Part shown: piece by piece, positions 51,092 to 63,699 of the stretch
Layout of the letters: the number at the start of each line of letters is the position of its first letter
Numbering within the stretch: the first letter of the stretch is position 1
Origin: Undaria pinnatifida
Taxonomy: Eukaryota; Sar; Phaeophyceae; Laminariales; Alariaceae
Direction: 5' to 3'
Length of the DNA stretch: 64,000 bases
NCBI GenBank assembly: GCA_012845835.1
Contig: JABAKD010000010.1
Span: 18,301,204-18,365,203, forward strand
The notes under the pieces: generated by a model
Told to the model about the DNA's origin: nothing
Database searches by the model: none
What the model saw: only the letters and a program-made list of their open reading frames with translations
Position numbers and translations under genes: made by a program

Positions 51092-54000
51092 GTAAGAAAA
51101 TACTAGTCATTAGTAGTGCGAAAATCGGGGCCCTCTAGTTCCAAGTAGGTTTCCCTCCCAAAACGTGGGTTCTTTTCTAAAGGAGCCAATATGAGTGTGG
51201 CAGGTTAACCGTCGGCAGTAGTATACCAGGTACCGTGTAAATAATAGTAAAAACTCGTTTTGGCTGGTCGGTACTACTTGCCCGGTTACATGAGCGTTTG
51301 CTAATCGTTTTTTTTTGGTTTTGCACGAGCCCCTTTTCAACTTGCGATTTCACCCCCCCCGGTATTTAAAGCTGAACCACATCCCACGTCCCAGACGGGA
51401 ACCTTACAAGTCTTATCACCCTGTCCACAGACACTGACTGCCTGTGTCTGTGTCGGTGTCTACCCCCTTCTCCCCCTCGTTCCTTTTGTACGAAAGCAGA
51501 TGCAAGTTTCACGTGGCGGCGAGCTCAGCTGGGGACGATTCGGGTTTGGCTTCGCTCTTCGACCTCCTCGACTGGGTAAGATTTCACGTGCACTCAGCGT
51601 TTTTGATGCTGTCGTGAGGAGACCGTGATAATCAAGTGTTGGTGTTGTTGGTTGGGCCATGCAAGGAGTAGGACAGTGAAGGCTGCATACACGGGGCCTT
51701 CAGAGTTGTGGCTCAACGTGGTGTCGCGTATTGTATACGATAAACCCTAACCACAACCCTAACCCCGACCGCATGGAAAATTTCCCCGAAAAATTCTGTA
51801 ATGAGGAGTTGGTGTGCACTATCAACTTTTTTGTCGAAGCTGGGCCAAGTCGTAAATACGATTGACAGTAGCAGCAGTAGCAGCAGTAGTAGCACCACAG
51901 ACATGTCAATAATGTTTGTCTTTTTGTATCTCGTCAAACGTTTGCGACTTGAACGGAAAGGTGTACGAGTCGATCGATGCTACCGGACCAACAGCTCTCC
52001 CGAAGCTACTCGACGATGACGTCATCGGCATCGCGCTAGAGGGCACCAAATCCCCCAACATTAATGTAAGAGCCTTAGTGTAAGCGCCGCGAGTGGGATT
52101 GCGATTGGGTAGGTGCTGTGCTGCCTGCATGTACCATATGATACTTCCAAGTAGTAGCTGTCTGGGACTATTTTCTTTTTTTTTTTTTTTTCATCCTCCG
52201 GCGGATGGGGAAAAATAAAGCTTTAGCTCACCACACTTCCGCGTATTTTCATACGCGTCGTGTGTCGATTTAACTCAGTTGCTTTCGCAGCCCAACGCTA
52301 GCTGGCGCACCCTTCGAGTCCCATTGTAGGTATAGCGTAAGCTGTCCCTATCAGTGGTTTTCTATTCTGTGAGACCGTCGCTATTCCATGGTGCATGATA
52401 CAGACGTAAATTTCCCCCCACGGCCTCTCTTCCATGTGTGAACAGCAAAATGCGCATGAGGCGTATTTTTTTATGCCCCTGCATGCTCACCATGTTTCGA
52501 TCATCGCTCTGCCTTCTGCTGCCAGATGTCCACATTGTGCCACGAAATTCTGAACGTGCAATCGTCCAACGAGCACGTGGCGGCAGGGATAGCGAGGGAC
52601 CTTGCAGCAGTGTTTACAACCACTCAGGCCGATACCTATTCTTGTAAAACAAAACGCTTATATGTCGCAAATACCTGCGTGTTATATTATCCGTGTGTCA
52701 ACCATCTCTTTGCCTTCTGGAGCCAGATGTCGACACTGCTGTACCCCGAATTTCCCGTGGCTTCTGCGACGACTTCGGCCTATCTAAAGGAGGCACGATC
52801 TTGTGAACTACCAGGTACTGTGCAAATATCGAAGATGACTGCGTGCCATAATGATATACTTCGTATAACCATACTTCAACCGCCCTTTTTGCCTTCTGCT
52901 GCCAGATGTCGACATTGTGCCACGAAATTCTGAACGTGTTGTCATCCAACGAGCACGTGGCGGCGAGGATGGCGAAGGACCCGGCCCTCCGGGCCGCGGT
53001 TGTCGGGGAAGTGCGGCGACAACTCTTCGGCTGGAACTCCGCCGGTTCGGACAACGACGACAACGGCCAGTACAACAACAACCACCACGACAACGACCAC
53101 GACAACCCCGTCCAATCACCGTCTCCTACCGAGCAAGCTTGGGCAAAGGGTGATGATGATGGCACAATGTCGCCGCCACCGCCGCCAAGGTCGAGCGCGA
53201 GACAACGACGAAGACAGACAGGGCGTGGTGGTGGCGGGGGTAGCGGTGGCTCCGACCGGCAGTGGAACGGGTTGGACTCCAGAAAAGGCACAGGGGCGGC
53301 TGCTAGCGATCCCGCCGAAATGGGGGATGAGGACAACAGCGGTGACGGATACTACGGGGTCGGCGACGCGAGCGGTGCTACTGCTGTCGGGGCGGAGGCA
53401 GGGGAAGTGGACGCGGTCGCGGCGGGGGAGGGTTCGGAACCCGCAAATGCTAGAGGGATGATTGCCGTCGACCCGTTCTACGCAGCGCTAACCCTTCGCA
53501 CCCTCGGCAACGTCATGAAGGCGTCAAGAGGCAATACACCGTCACCCACCGCCGCGGCTCGTGCTGAAGCCGAGTCCGTTAGCAGCAGCAGCAGCAGCAG
53601 TAGCAGCGACTGGGGACGAAATATGAGGATGCCTTTTCCAGTACGATTGCTGTATGGAGGAAATCGGTATGAAGGCGGGGCGAGCGTTGGGGGTGAGGAA
53701 GGGGGCTGTGGGTGGCCTTTGGAGGCGAGGCTGGTGGGGGATATTGCGGAGCTAATGCTTAGCGTCAGCGAGCGAGGCGGCGAGGGGGTGAGATATTTTT
53801 TTGCACGTTTCGATGTGGAAGCGATCATGCCCTTTATTCGACAGGCGAGATTCTTGCTCCACTATAGTGCCGCGTTTCGACACGTAGCGGCAATTATTGT
53901 AGCTGTTACCATTGAGCCGTGTTTTTCTGACGGCCCTTTTGTGATTTGGATGTTGAAGGCCAGGCGTGCAACCATCCGCAAGTAGCGTGAAGAGCCAATG

Positions 54001-57000
54001 CTGTCCGAGTGCTAAATGGCAGTGGAAAGATTTGCTGTGGACAGTCGAGACCAAGCGATGTCTGTCGTCGTGTTCTGGTGATGCTGTGTTTTTTTAATTC
54101 GTACACGCGTCCGACCGCGTACCGCTGACTGATACTGCCTTAAGTATATACAGCCTCGTTTTCGGCAGGTAGGCTCGCTATTGAAAACCGGTATGCATGT
54201 AACCCTCGCCCTTACGAAACCTTGCAACACGGAGAATCCACAAATTCTGACGGTTGCACGTATGCCGTTTCCATGTAAGATGGCATAAACTGTCGCGATG
54301 CGATTTTTTTCGGACTGCTGTGTACGAATATTAAGTAGAATGCCGGGTATCAATGTACGTCTCTCACGTTGCCCAATACTTGGAGACATGCAAAACACAT
54401 GCAGTTCGCTGGTCACCACGAACCCATCATGCTGTACGATCTACTCGAAAACGATACCATCGCTAGTGCAGGTGCAGGTAGTGCCGCGGGAGCCAGGGAC
54501 GGAGGTGAACGAAGCCTCCCAGATGGAGGCCAAGCAGGCGTTCCAGGGGCTGGAAGCTGCGGCGGCTTCTGTGCTGAGGGAGGCCAGCAGCCAGCCGCAA
54601 CTAGTGGGACTGCTAATGCGAAGGTGGGGATGCTGCTGTCAGTGCATCACGTCACGCACCTCGTCCAACACCCAGATACATGATTTTATTTACTTACTGG
54701 TATTTATTTGTTTATTTATTTATTTTTTGCCTCTAGCGGATGGGTATTGGAAACCCGTGTGGAACGGTATCCTATTCATGGTGTTGTGGAGACAAATTGC
54801 TGGGAAACAGGTTGTGTGTTTTTTTCAGTAGTGAAAGGGATGGGTAAAGCTCGCCACACTTCCGTGTATCATTTTATATGGTGCATCACCGGTATATCTG
54901 CCTTCCTCTGAACGAAGCACCTCAAGCGGATGGTCTTCCTCATCAACGGCGCAACACCCTGTCGCTCCCCCCCTCACCCCACCCTTTTATGTGGCATATG
55001 GAGCAAGTGTAAAGAGCCCCCAGATTCTGGAGGTGGGGTGTCTCTATTAGGAGTAAAGGATTAGGAACGATGTTCCATCTCGGAAGGGATGCGTGGTCAT
55101 TGGTAAAATGACTAAGTCAAGCAACAAAAATGGATGCCCTCCCCCTCCCCCCAACCCTCTGCGTTGTTTCCAGGCGACCCCTGGTGGCTCTGGTAACTAT
55201 AAGCTGGAAGGGCCGCTCCGTCAGGGCGGAGGATTTGGCAGCCGAGGCTGCGCTCAACGTTTGCACCGCATACCGAAGGTACTGGGTGTACGTTTTTGTT
55301 GTTTGCAAGCCGTGAACTCGACGCTCTTGCGACGAGGTACTGCAGGCGGTACACCTTATTTACGCCAACTAACTGACACATCAACCTAAATAAGGTGTCA
55401 ACCAACTAAATCATGAACGAATTATGCCGGGCTGTGCGGTTAGTGTCATGTTGGACGCGTTAGCACGTTAGCACCCGCTGTCCGTCCGCCCCACAGCTGT
55501 AGATTGTTTCAGTACTCTGCGCAACCCTATTATGATCCGATAGCACAGCTGGCACATGTTACCGCAAGACATGCAAGTCACACCCTCGGACGAACTTCCA
55601 AAGCTAATTTTCTAGAACTGTGAGTTGGCTGGCTTTCACGACTAATAACTAGTCGGCAGGTGTCGTTAGCCAACTGGGTGATTTTAATCGGAAAGTCGAC
55701 TGGCGAAGCCAAGTAATGACCAGCCGACTTGCCGAGTTAAGGTGGGCGACCGAAGCGAGCCTAATCGACCCCTCGAGGCCGATTGGAGCCCCGCCCAAAT
55801 AAGAAAAAACGACCTTCGCGTTGATCAATCCTTCCTAATATAATGAAAACCCAGCAAGTCGGAATGTCGGCTCTTCCGGGAAACGACTAGTTATTAGTCT
55901 GACGTATAATTACTCCGTGACTTGAGTCGTGCCGACTCAGAGCGCTAGGAACCGGCCAAGCTGGAGATACATTTCGAAGAAACGTATGCCGCCTTGTAGC
56001 ACGGCTTGCTTTAGTTGAAGTCAGTTGGTTGGCTAACAACACCTAACGTACGTTTAGTTATTAGTTGTGAAGTCCTGCCGCTCCCGACACGCAGCTTTAT
56101 TTTACCAATCTGTCCCGTGCGACGCAGCCTGCATGGCTTGGTGGAACCGGCCAAGCCGGAGATAAATTTCGAAGAAACGTGGACCGCATTGACGGCTTGG
56201 GCGAACGAAAACCTTGCCGAGGGGGGAATCGGAGTAGCCGCGGCTGACCTCGGTGCCGATGAGGATGACCAAGACTTTATTCGACAGGCGAGATTCTTGC
56301 TCCCCTATAGTACCGCGTTTGGACATGTAGCGGTAAGCTGTTACCATTGAGCCGTGTTTTTATTTCTTTGTCGGGCGCAATGTATGCGCAGCGCATTTGT
56401 TTTGCCCGCCATCGCAGTCCAACGTGGTGCGGTAGCGGTTTAGCTGTTATCGTACGTGCGTGGCGTTTCTCTTCGTGGTGCTATAGGGTGCCATACGACA
56501 CACGTAGCTCTGTACTTATACAGGAAACTAGTCCAGTCGTTTCGTGGGTTCGTAGAATGCGTGATATCGCTCTTCGTACGGATGATACATGTGTCAGGAA
56601 TATGGAGCATGCTCGAGAAAGTCGCGAGATTCGACATCACCTCCGTCTTCTCCGACGGGGGCAATGACCTCAATGGCCAACGCCTTTGTTTTGCCGCTGG
56701 AAGTATTTCGTTTATTGCTGGAAGTGTTTCGTTCAACCATCCCACCGTAATCGCGTTGTATGGTATGGTCGCTCCTACGCTCCACACGGCTTTTTGATCT
56801 TGCGTACATTTCCGTGGAATCGACGCGCCTGCTTTTATTCGCCTTTGGTTCACGCTAAACTCGACTCAGGCGGTCCCCATGACACCTGTTGCCCTGCCCT
56901 TCTCCCTCCCTCCCCTCCCGTCCCCTCCCTCCCCTCCCCTCCCCTCCCCTTCACTCCCTTCCCCTCCCCTCCCCTCCCCTCCCCTCCCCTCCCCTCCCCT

Positions 57001-58769
57001 CCCCTCCCCTCCCCTCCCCTCCCCTCCCCTCCCCTCCCCCCTCTCCCCTCCCCTCCCCTCTCCTCCCCTCCCCTCCCTCCCCTCCCCTCCCCTCCCCTCC
57101 CCTCCCTCCCTCCCCTCCCCTCCCCTCCCCTCCCCTCCCCTCCCCTCCCCTCCCCTCCCCTCCCCTCCCCTCCCCCCCTCTCCCCTCCCCTCCCCTCTCC
57201 TCCCCTCCCCTCCCCTCCCCTCCCCTCCCCTCCCCTCCCCTCCCCTCCCCTCCCCTCCCCCTCCCCTCCCCTCCCCTCCCCTCCCCTCCCCTCCCCTCCC
57301 CTCCCCTCCCCTCCCCTCCCCTCCCCTCCCCCCCTCTCCCCTCCCCTCCCCTCTCCTCCCCTCCCCTCCCCTCCCCTCCCCTCCCCTCCCCTCCCCTCCC
57401 CTCCCCTCCCCTCCCCTCCCCTCCCTCCCCTCCCCTCCCCTCCCCTCCCCTCCCCTCCCCTCCCCCCCCTCCCCTCCCCTCCCTCCCTCCCCTCCCCTCC
57501 CCTCCCCTCCCCTCCCCTCCCCTCCCCTCCCCTCCCCCTCCCCTCCCCTCCCCTCCCCTCCCCTCCCCTCCCCTCCCCTCCCCTCCCCTCCCCTCCCCTC
57601 CCCTCCCCTCCCCTCCCCTCCCCTCTCCCTCCCCTCCCCTCCCCTCCCCTCCCCTCCCCTCCCCTCCCCTCCCCTCCCCTCCCCTCCCCTCCCCTCCCCT
57701 CCCCTCCCCTCCCCTCCCCTCCCCTCCCCTCCCCTCCCCTCTCCCCTCCCCTCCCCTCCCCTCCCCTCCCTCCCCTCCCCTCCCCTCCCCTCCCCTCCCC
57801 TCCCCTCCCCTCCCCTCCCCTCCCCTCCCCTCCCCTCCCCTCCCCTCCCCTCCCCTCCCCTCCCCTCCCCTCCCCTCCCCTCCCCTCCCCTCCCCTCCCC
57901 TCCCCTCCCCTCCCCTCCCCTCCCCTCCCCTCCCCTCCCCTCCCCCCCTCCCCTCCCCTCCCCTCCCCTCCCCTCCCCTCCCCTCCCCTCCCCTCCCCTC
58001 CCCTCCCTCCCCTCCCCTCCCCTCCCCTCCCCTCCCCTCCCCTCCCCTCCCCTCCCCTCCCCTCCCCTCCCCTCCCCTCCCCTCCCCTCCCCTCCCCTCC
58101 CTCCCCTCCCCTCCCTCCCCTCCCCTCCCCTCCCCTCCCCTCCCCTCCCCTCCCCTCCCTCCCCTCCCCTCCCCTCCCCTCCCTCCCCTCCCCCTCTCCC
58201 TCCCCTCCCCTCCCCCTCCCCTCCCCTCCCCTCCCCTCCCCTCCCCTCCCCTCCCCTCCCCTCCCCTCCCCTCCCCTCCCCTCCCCTCCCCTCCCTCCCC
58301 TCCCCTCCCTCCCCTCCCCTCCCCTCCCCTCCCCTCCCCTCCCCTCCCCTCCCCTCCCCTCCCCTCCCCCCCCTCCCCTCCCCTCCCCTCCCCCCGCTCC
58401 ACCTCCCTCCCTCCCGCCCCCCCCGCCTCCCGCAGGCTTGGCATGCGATCCCCTCGTTAGCCCTCTCAAATCCCGTTCTCACCCTCACAGCCTCCGCTGC
58501 CGTTGGCCTAGCGTCCATCCCTTGGGGTGTCGCGCGGCGGTGGGTCGCCTGGCGCAGAGCTGGAGAAACGTTCGCCGCCCTATCGCGGTTTGCTTTGCCT
58601 CGAGCGCTGCTATGGGCAGGGGTAAGGGCGGGGCTGGGTGCGACAGCCATGACGGCCACGCATGGACCGTTTGGGTTTCGCTCTCAGATGAGGTATAGGA
58701 CGCTGGATGCGACTGAGGGGAGGTCGGGGACGCTGGTCATGAGCGGGATCCGAGAAGTTGCGGACCTAG
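50988..58769 (+). CDS. Unrecognised protein, ARM-like helices and membrane segments, 7 exons, both ends missing
   Basis: Exons 50988-51091, 51500-51575, 52906-53787, 54472-54623, 55174-55278, 56128-56332 and 58436-58769 have GT-AG borders and matching phases, giving 619 residues with no stop. I do not recognise the family. Amphipathic helices recur ([66 protein letters not shown]), suggesting an ARM/HEAT-like fold. These are broken by D/N/H-rich and Gly/Ser-rich stretches in exon 3. The last exon has two hydrophobic segments ([35 protein letters not shown]) with Arg/Trp between, which suggests a membrane anchor. The start lies upstream and the end downstream of the recognised exons. Confidence 0.72.
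51500..51575 (+). CDS. Third gene, exon b
   Basis: Short exon, AAAGCAG to GACTGG|GTAAGA, phase 2 to 0. Encodes [20 protein letters not shown] and DLLDW. The phase fit to both neighbours is the main support. Confidence 0.65.
51700..51870. repeat. Dispersed repeat shared with 1180-1520
   Basis: Contains accctaaccacaaccctaaccccgacc and gaggagttggtgtg...gtcgaagctgg in the same order as the earlier copy. Confidence 0.5.
52175..52330 (-). mobile_element. SINE-like family A, full-length copy
   Basis: Reverse orientation with a T run (the A tail) at 52175-52192. About 95% like the 18294 copy. An imperfect agctgtc...cta repeat flanks it. It lies between exons b and c of the third gene. Confidence 0.8.
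52510..52780 (+). repeat. Two decayed copies of the exon c acceptor and edge
   Basis: gccttctgctgccag|atgtccacattgtgccac starts at 52526 and stays about 90% like the live exon for 100 bp. A poorer copy starts at 52727 (gccttctggagccag|atgtcgaca). The live exon starts at 52906; spacings are 201 and 179 bp. The first copy keeps an open frame, so it could be an alternative exon. Confidence 0.85.
52906..53787 (+). CDS. Third gene, exon c
   Basis: 294 codons from GCTGCCAG to GAGGGG|GTGAGA, phase 0. Helical start ([20 protein letters not shown]), then Asp/Asn/His-rich and Gly-rich low complexity, a poly-Ser run, and two more helices. GC-rich compared with the introns around it. Confidence 0.82.
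53824..53930 (+). repeat. Copy of exon f 3' edge and following intron
   Basis: tttattcgacaggcgagattcttgctcc, gcgtttcgacacgtagcgg and gctgttaccattgagccgtg match 56274-56360 closely. Here it lies just after the exon c donor and lacks the GTAAGC donor. Confidence 0.8.
54472..54623 (+). CDS. Third gene, exon d
   Basis: From CTAGTGCAG to GCGAAG|GTGGGG, phase 0 to 2. Encodes [20 protein letters not shown] and [17 protein letters not shown], two amphipathic helices. Confidence 0.8.
54842..54880 (-). repeat. SINE-like family A fragment
   Basis: taaagctcgccacacttccgtgtat, a 40-bp reverse piece of the family. Confidence 0.45.
55174..55278 (+). CDS. Third gene, exon e
   Basis: From GTTGTTTCCAG to CGAAG|GTACTG, phase 2 to 2. 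Encodes [20 protein letters not shown] and [13 protein letters not shown]. Confidence 0.78.
55640..55899. mobile_element. MITE family E, complete copy
   Basis: 260 bp with perfect 16-bp inverted ends gactaataactagtcg / cgactagttattagtc. The interior has cagccgacttgccgag and related pairs. A second, longer copy in the opposite orientation is at 63700-63993, and a fragment at 56023-56070. Confidence 0.75.
55940..56000 (+). repeat. Decayed copy of part of exon f
   Basis: aggaaccggccaagctggagatacatttcgaagaaacgta, 195 bp before the live ggaaccggccaagccggagataaatttcgaagaaacgtg. Confidence 0.8.
56128..56332 (+). CDS. Third gene, exon f
   Basis: From GTGCGACGCAG to GTAGCG|GTAAGC, phase 2 to 0. Encodes [37 protein letters not shown] and [12 protein letters not shown]. 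An earlier donor at 56253 would give phase 1 and would not fit the next exon, so the later one is preferred. Its last 60 bp also occur at 53824-53890. Confidence 0.7.
56903..58410 (+). repeat. (CCCCT)n array, about 1.5 kb
   Basis: Some 300 units of ccctc with rare length changes. It is pure pyrimidine on the plus strand and purine on the minus strand. It runs up to 25 bp before the acceptor at 58435. Frames of 500-690 codons through it are not coding. Confidence 0.97.
58436..58769 (+). CDS. Third gene, exon g (hydrophobic segments)
   Basis: From CGCCTCCCGCAG to CTAG|GTGAGA, phase 0 to 1. Encodes two hydrophobic segments separated by [12 protein letters not shown], then [15 protein letters not shown] and [15 protein letters not shown]. 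Another frame is also open, but only this one fits exon f and gives membrane-like segments. Confidence 0.68.
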
Positions 58770-58894
58770 GTGAGATTATATGCTGGTGCATGTGTCCCGA
58801 CCACGACTTGAGTGTAAGCCTACCCGCTACCCACTACCCACTACGGTACCAAGATATGCGTCGACGGCTGATATCGTACGTTTTTCGTAGTGTG

Positions 58895-59825
58895 CTGGGA
58901 GGTGACCGCAGTTTTTTTTTTCCCTTGGAAGTCTTGTTTTTTTGCCCTTGACTGACGGCCCAGGTACTCTAAAACCGGTATGTTGCAGGAGACCGCGGTT
59001 GGACGCCTTGATGCTTTCCACCCGACATTAAAACTAGTGTTTTGTGCGTAGGAGATCGCGGTTTGAGACCTTGACTGACCGCCCTGGGACACTAAAACTA
59101 GCATAGTTATTGGAACAGGTTAGGTGAACGCGGTCTGACTCCCTGGATTGCCATATGTGAACGCTAATACTAGTGTTTTAAGGCCGAAAGAGGCTATTTA
59201 ATCGCAGGTGACCGCGGTTTGAGGCCTTGACTGATCGTCCCTGTACACTAAGAATGTTATGTTTTAGGAGACCGCGGTTTGACCCCTTGACTTTCCGCCC
59301 CCGTACACTAAAAATGCTATGTTTTAGGAGATTGCGGTTTTGACCCCCTTGATTGTCAGCCAGGATACTAAAAAACATATATAAGATAGGAGACCGCTTT
59401 TTGACCCCTTGTCTTGTCGGCCCTTACACCAATAGTAGTACGAGGTATGTTGTTGTGTTCTGTGAGACCGCGGTTTGACACCTTGACCGACCGCCCCCGT
59501 ACACTAAAACTGGCATATTAAATATGCTATGTAAGAGACCACGGTTTGGCACCTTGACTGACCGCCCCCGTACTGAAACTGGCATATTCAATAGGCTATG
59601 TAGGAGACCGCGGTTTGACTGACCGCCCCCGTACACGCTATAACTTGCATTTCAAGGCCAAAGAAGGCCATGACCTTAGCGAGAAAGTAAGCCAGGGGGT
59701 GACCACGGTTTGACCCCTTGACTGATCGCTCCCGTACATTAAAACTAGCATGTTATTGGTGACCGTGGTTTGACTCCTTGACTGACCGCCCCCGTACACT
59801 AAAACTAGCATGTTATTGAAGTAGC
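58895..59825. repeat. Minisatellite, about 60-bp unit, about 14 copies
   Basis: Units of gaccgcggtttgaccccttgactgaccgcccccgtacactaaaactgg with the spacer atgttttaggag. It is in the intron after exon g or in the 3' flank of the third gene. Confidence 0.9.
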
Positions 59826-59830
59826 CGAGG

Positions 59831-61300
59831 GGTCAAAACTAGACTGTCAGCCGACTTGTTAGTTTTTCACGCACTCGCATGTTAACGGGCGAATATTTCC
59901 ATTGGTCCGACGTGTTGCGGTGCTCTGTTTTGCCGCGCAGGTTTTTTTCTGAATTATTCTAAATACGTCAGCTGTGAGCTCGTTTCATTTGTACGCGATT
60001 CTTCGTCTGTTTACTTTGTCGCCCCTTTTCTGCGTTGATCGTGAGCGCGGTTTTTAGTGCAAATATAAAGTAAAAGGGATGAGCAAAACAAAACAAAAAC
60101 TACACAATATGCCTCACCCTGTTGCCAAGTAGTTTCTTCCTAAAAAAAGTCGATGTAGTACAGTGTTATGAAGTGGTTAGTCTCCATGATACGGATGCGC
60201 GGTTCTTAATGGGTTGCCCTTTCAGGTACTCCAAAACGCGGTGGTGATAACAAAATACCCTGGTAGGTAAATACAAACTTTTTCTTTGGCGGGCGAATAT
60301 TATTTCGAGCTTTTTTTTTTCCATGTTTGTTTCGTTGCTCTGTTCACTTGTGCTGCTTGCCGCCCAGGTTATTTGTACGTGATTCTTCGCCTATTTCCTT
60401 ACTCGCTCCTCCCTGCGGTGGCGATGAGCGCGATGTTGAAAGATGGAAGGGTTGGGACAGAATCTTGGGGACCGTAAAAATCCGTCTGTTGTCTGTTGTG
60501 GACCGTAAAAATCCGTCTGTTGTCTGTTGTGGGTTGCGGTTTTTGACGTTTCGTTTTGGAACAGGTAGTTTGTGCCCGTACTCCGTCTCTCGTCTTATCG
60601 GTGTTTGTTTTTTTTAGTGGTTGTGGCGACCGTATTCCGTCTTGTTGTCCGCGGTTCGAGTTGCGGTTTTTGGCATTGTAGCGTGATTGATGACATGGTG
60701 TTCTGCACCAACGTTGAAGTCTTACTTTTCGTTTGGGGACCGTAACCCGTTTCTTGTCTCTTGTGGGCTGTGGCGTTTGAGTTTCAAGCGCGGGCACATG
60801 AAGCCCTACGGTTTCGGTTTTGCAGCGTAATCACAGACTGTAGTGCTCTAAGTGCTCTAGTGCTCTACCATTTTATGGTTTGTGGCATGATAACACGGTG
60901 CTTTGCGGCGGTGTGTTTGGCAACTTGATCGCATGGTTCTCCGTGCCGACATTGAAGTATTGTTCTCGTTTGGGGGCCGTAATCCGTCCGTTGTGTTTTT
61001 TTTTCTTGTAATGTGATACATGGTGCTCTGCTCTCCCCCAGCGTGGAACTCTATGCTAGTTATGTAGCACTACCCACTAACCTTCTCAGTCAAGTGAGTG
61101 TTGTCGGTAATGTTGTATGTGTAGTCAACACGCTAAATTCTCGGTTTCGAGCGCCGTGTATTTCATGCGCGAAAGGAACCACTGCGGTTTTTGATTGTGT
61201 AGTGTCATCACAACGTGCTCAGCTCTGCGCCAACATGAAACTCTACGTTAACAAGATAGCGCTATCCGATAGCCTACGTAGTCACGTCATTGTAGTGCCT
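59831..61300. repeat. Region of short duplications
   Basis: A 30-bp tandem (gaccgtaaaaatccgtctgttgtctgttgtg) at 60474-60535, and related gaccgtaatccgt blocks near 60740 and 60970. The gaactctatg/gaaactctacg segments near 61045 and 61235 are duplicates. No gene is supported. Confidence 0.6.
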
Positions 61301-61304
61301 GGTG

Positions 61305-61585
61305 GGGAAGCGGAGACGGGAAGACACCTGTGACTACGGCTTGTCCAGAAAACCGCTTGAGGTTAAAAAACCCCTTGCGGGTTGAGCAGAATGGTGAAGG
61401 TAATGATTAACAAGGAAGAGAAAGTTGTTATTTTGCTACATAACCAACAGTCGCCGACCTATATCCTTAATGAGGACACACAACCCGTAATACGCGCGAT
61501 CGGAGTATCACGCACAGCTTGCAAAGATGAGTTTCGACAAAATATTCGATCTCACAGCTGGAGTTTATTTTAATTTTTATAATAA
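61305..61585. repeat. SINE family B tail and inverse family D copy
   Basis: cacctgtgactacggcttgtccagaa (61325-61352) matches the family B tail. 61440-61585 is family D in reverse, ending cgatctcacagctgg. Confidence 0.65.
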
Positions 61586-62136
61586 CCAACACGCTGTATG
61601 GTCGGTTTCGAGTGGCCTGAGGTGAACGATAACACCAGACCACCGGAGGGTCGGGTGTTGGCCGGGCAGGGTGTGCGGCAAGCAACGGTCCGGGTTGTGT
61701 GGTGGGCATGGAGCGTTAGGCTTCACCCCCACTTTGAAAGTTTACCCACAGGCGTTTTGGGGAGATCCTTGCTAAGAATTAGGCTAGATTATTGTGACAG
61801 ACGTACAAGGGTTTGAACCCCTTTTGAGACCTGAGAGGGAAAAATTGACGACGAAAATGAACGATTACGGCATCGGCGACTGGTATTAATAGCATTAATG
61901 GTACTAATAGTAATGGTTGGCCGTGATAATAGATAACATTGGTGTCCGGTCGACAACACAATTGTCAAGTTATTCATTTATTCAAAGACTCTCACGAGAC
62001 GGGCGCAGCATGTCTGAACCCTGCTCGTGCTGCTCCGCGCTCACGTTACTGGCAGACGTAAATTCCCCTTTTCTACCAGCTATTATATGTACCAGGTACC
62101 CAGGTACTTATTCTACTTCTCTTCATGATATGCACA

Positions 62137-63220
<1,084 letters not shown>

Positions 63221-63699
63221 GAGAGGTAGTGTATATTTTTTTTGTGCTAGTGGGGACTGGCTTGTGCACCTTCGCCCCCAATAGCTGAATGTGTGAGCAA
63301 ACTGAAAGTACGTGCGTTCCGATTAACAAACCCCAGTGACCCAGGTATAATCCTTGCACAAAACAGTCATTTTGCAACACAATAATGAAAAATCCCAACC
63401 GATTTACCCAGGTATGATACAAAACAATCATTTTGCAACACAACAATGAAAAATCCCAACGATTTTGGGTGTATAACTCTTTTGAGCACCGCGGTCACGA
63501 CGTGGGGGAAAAAACACTTGGAGTCAGAGTAGGATGATTTTAGGAGTTGGAAACGCCTCGTTAATTACTCGGAAAATATTTTGGCCAAAAAGTGGTGTAC
63601 CGCTTTAATATCGAATGTATAGCACGCGTCACGTCGGACATATCAGATCCATCCCTATTGCACATAGATAGAGCTGTGAGTCGGCCCGACTGAAGTCAC

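Noticed and set aside
52526-52645. Main exon c of the third gene
   Set aside because: The copy at 52906 continues into a 294-codon exon with a good donor. The 52526 copy diverges after about 100 bp.
58436-58698. Alternative frame [18 protein letters not shown] across exon g
   Set aside because: It needs phase 1 from exon f. With the GTAAGC donor exon f ends in phase 0, which selects the hydrophobic frame. Not excluded if the 56252 donor is used.
56686-58951. Frames of 497-690 codons (LPSPP and GGEGR repeats) on both strands
   Set aside because: They are translations of the (CCCCT)n array, open in every frame. Only the unique sequence after 58435 is coding.
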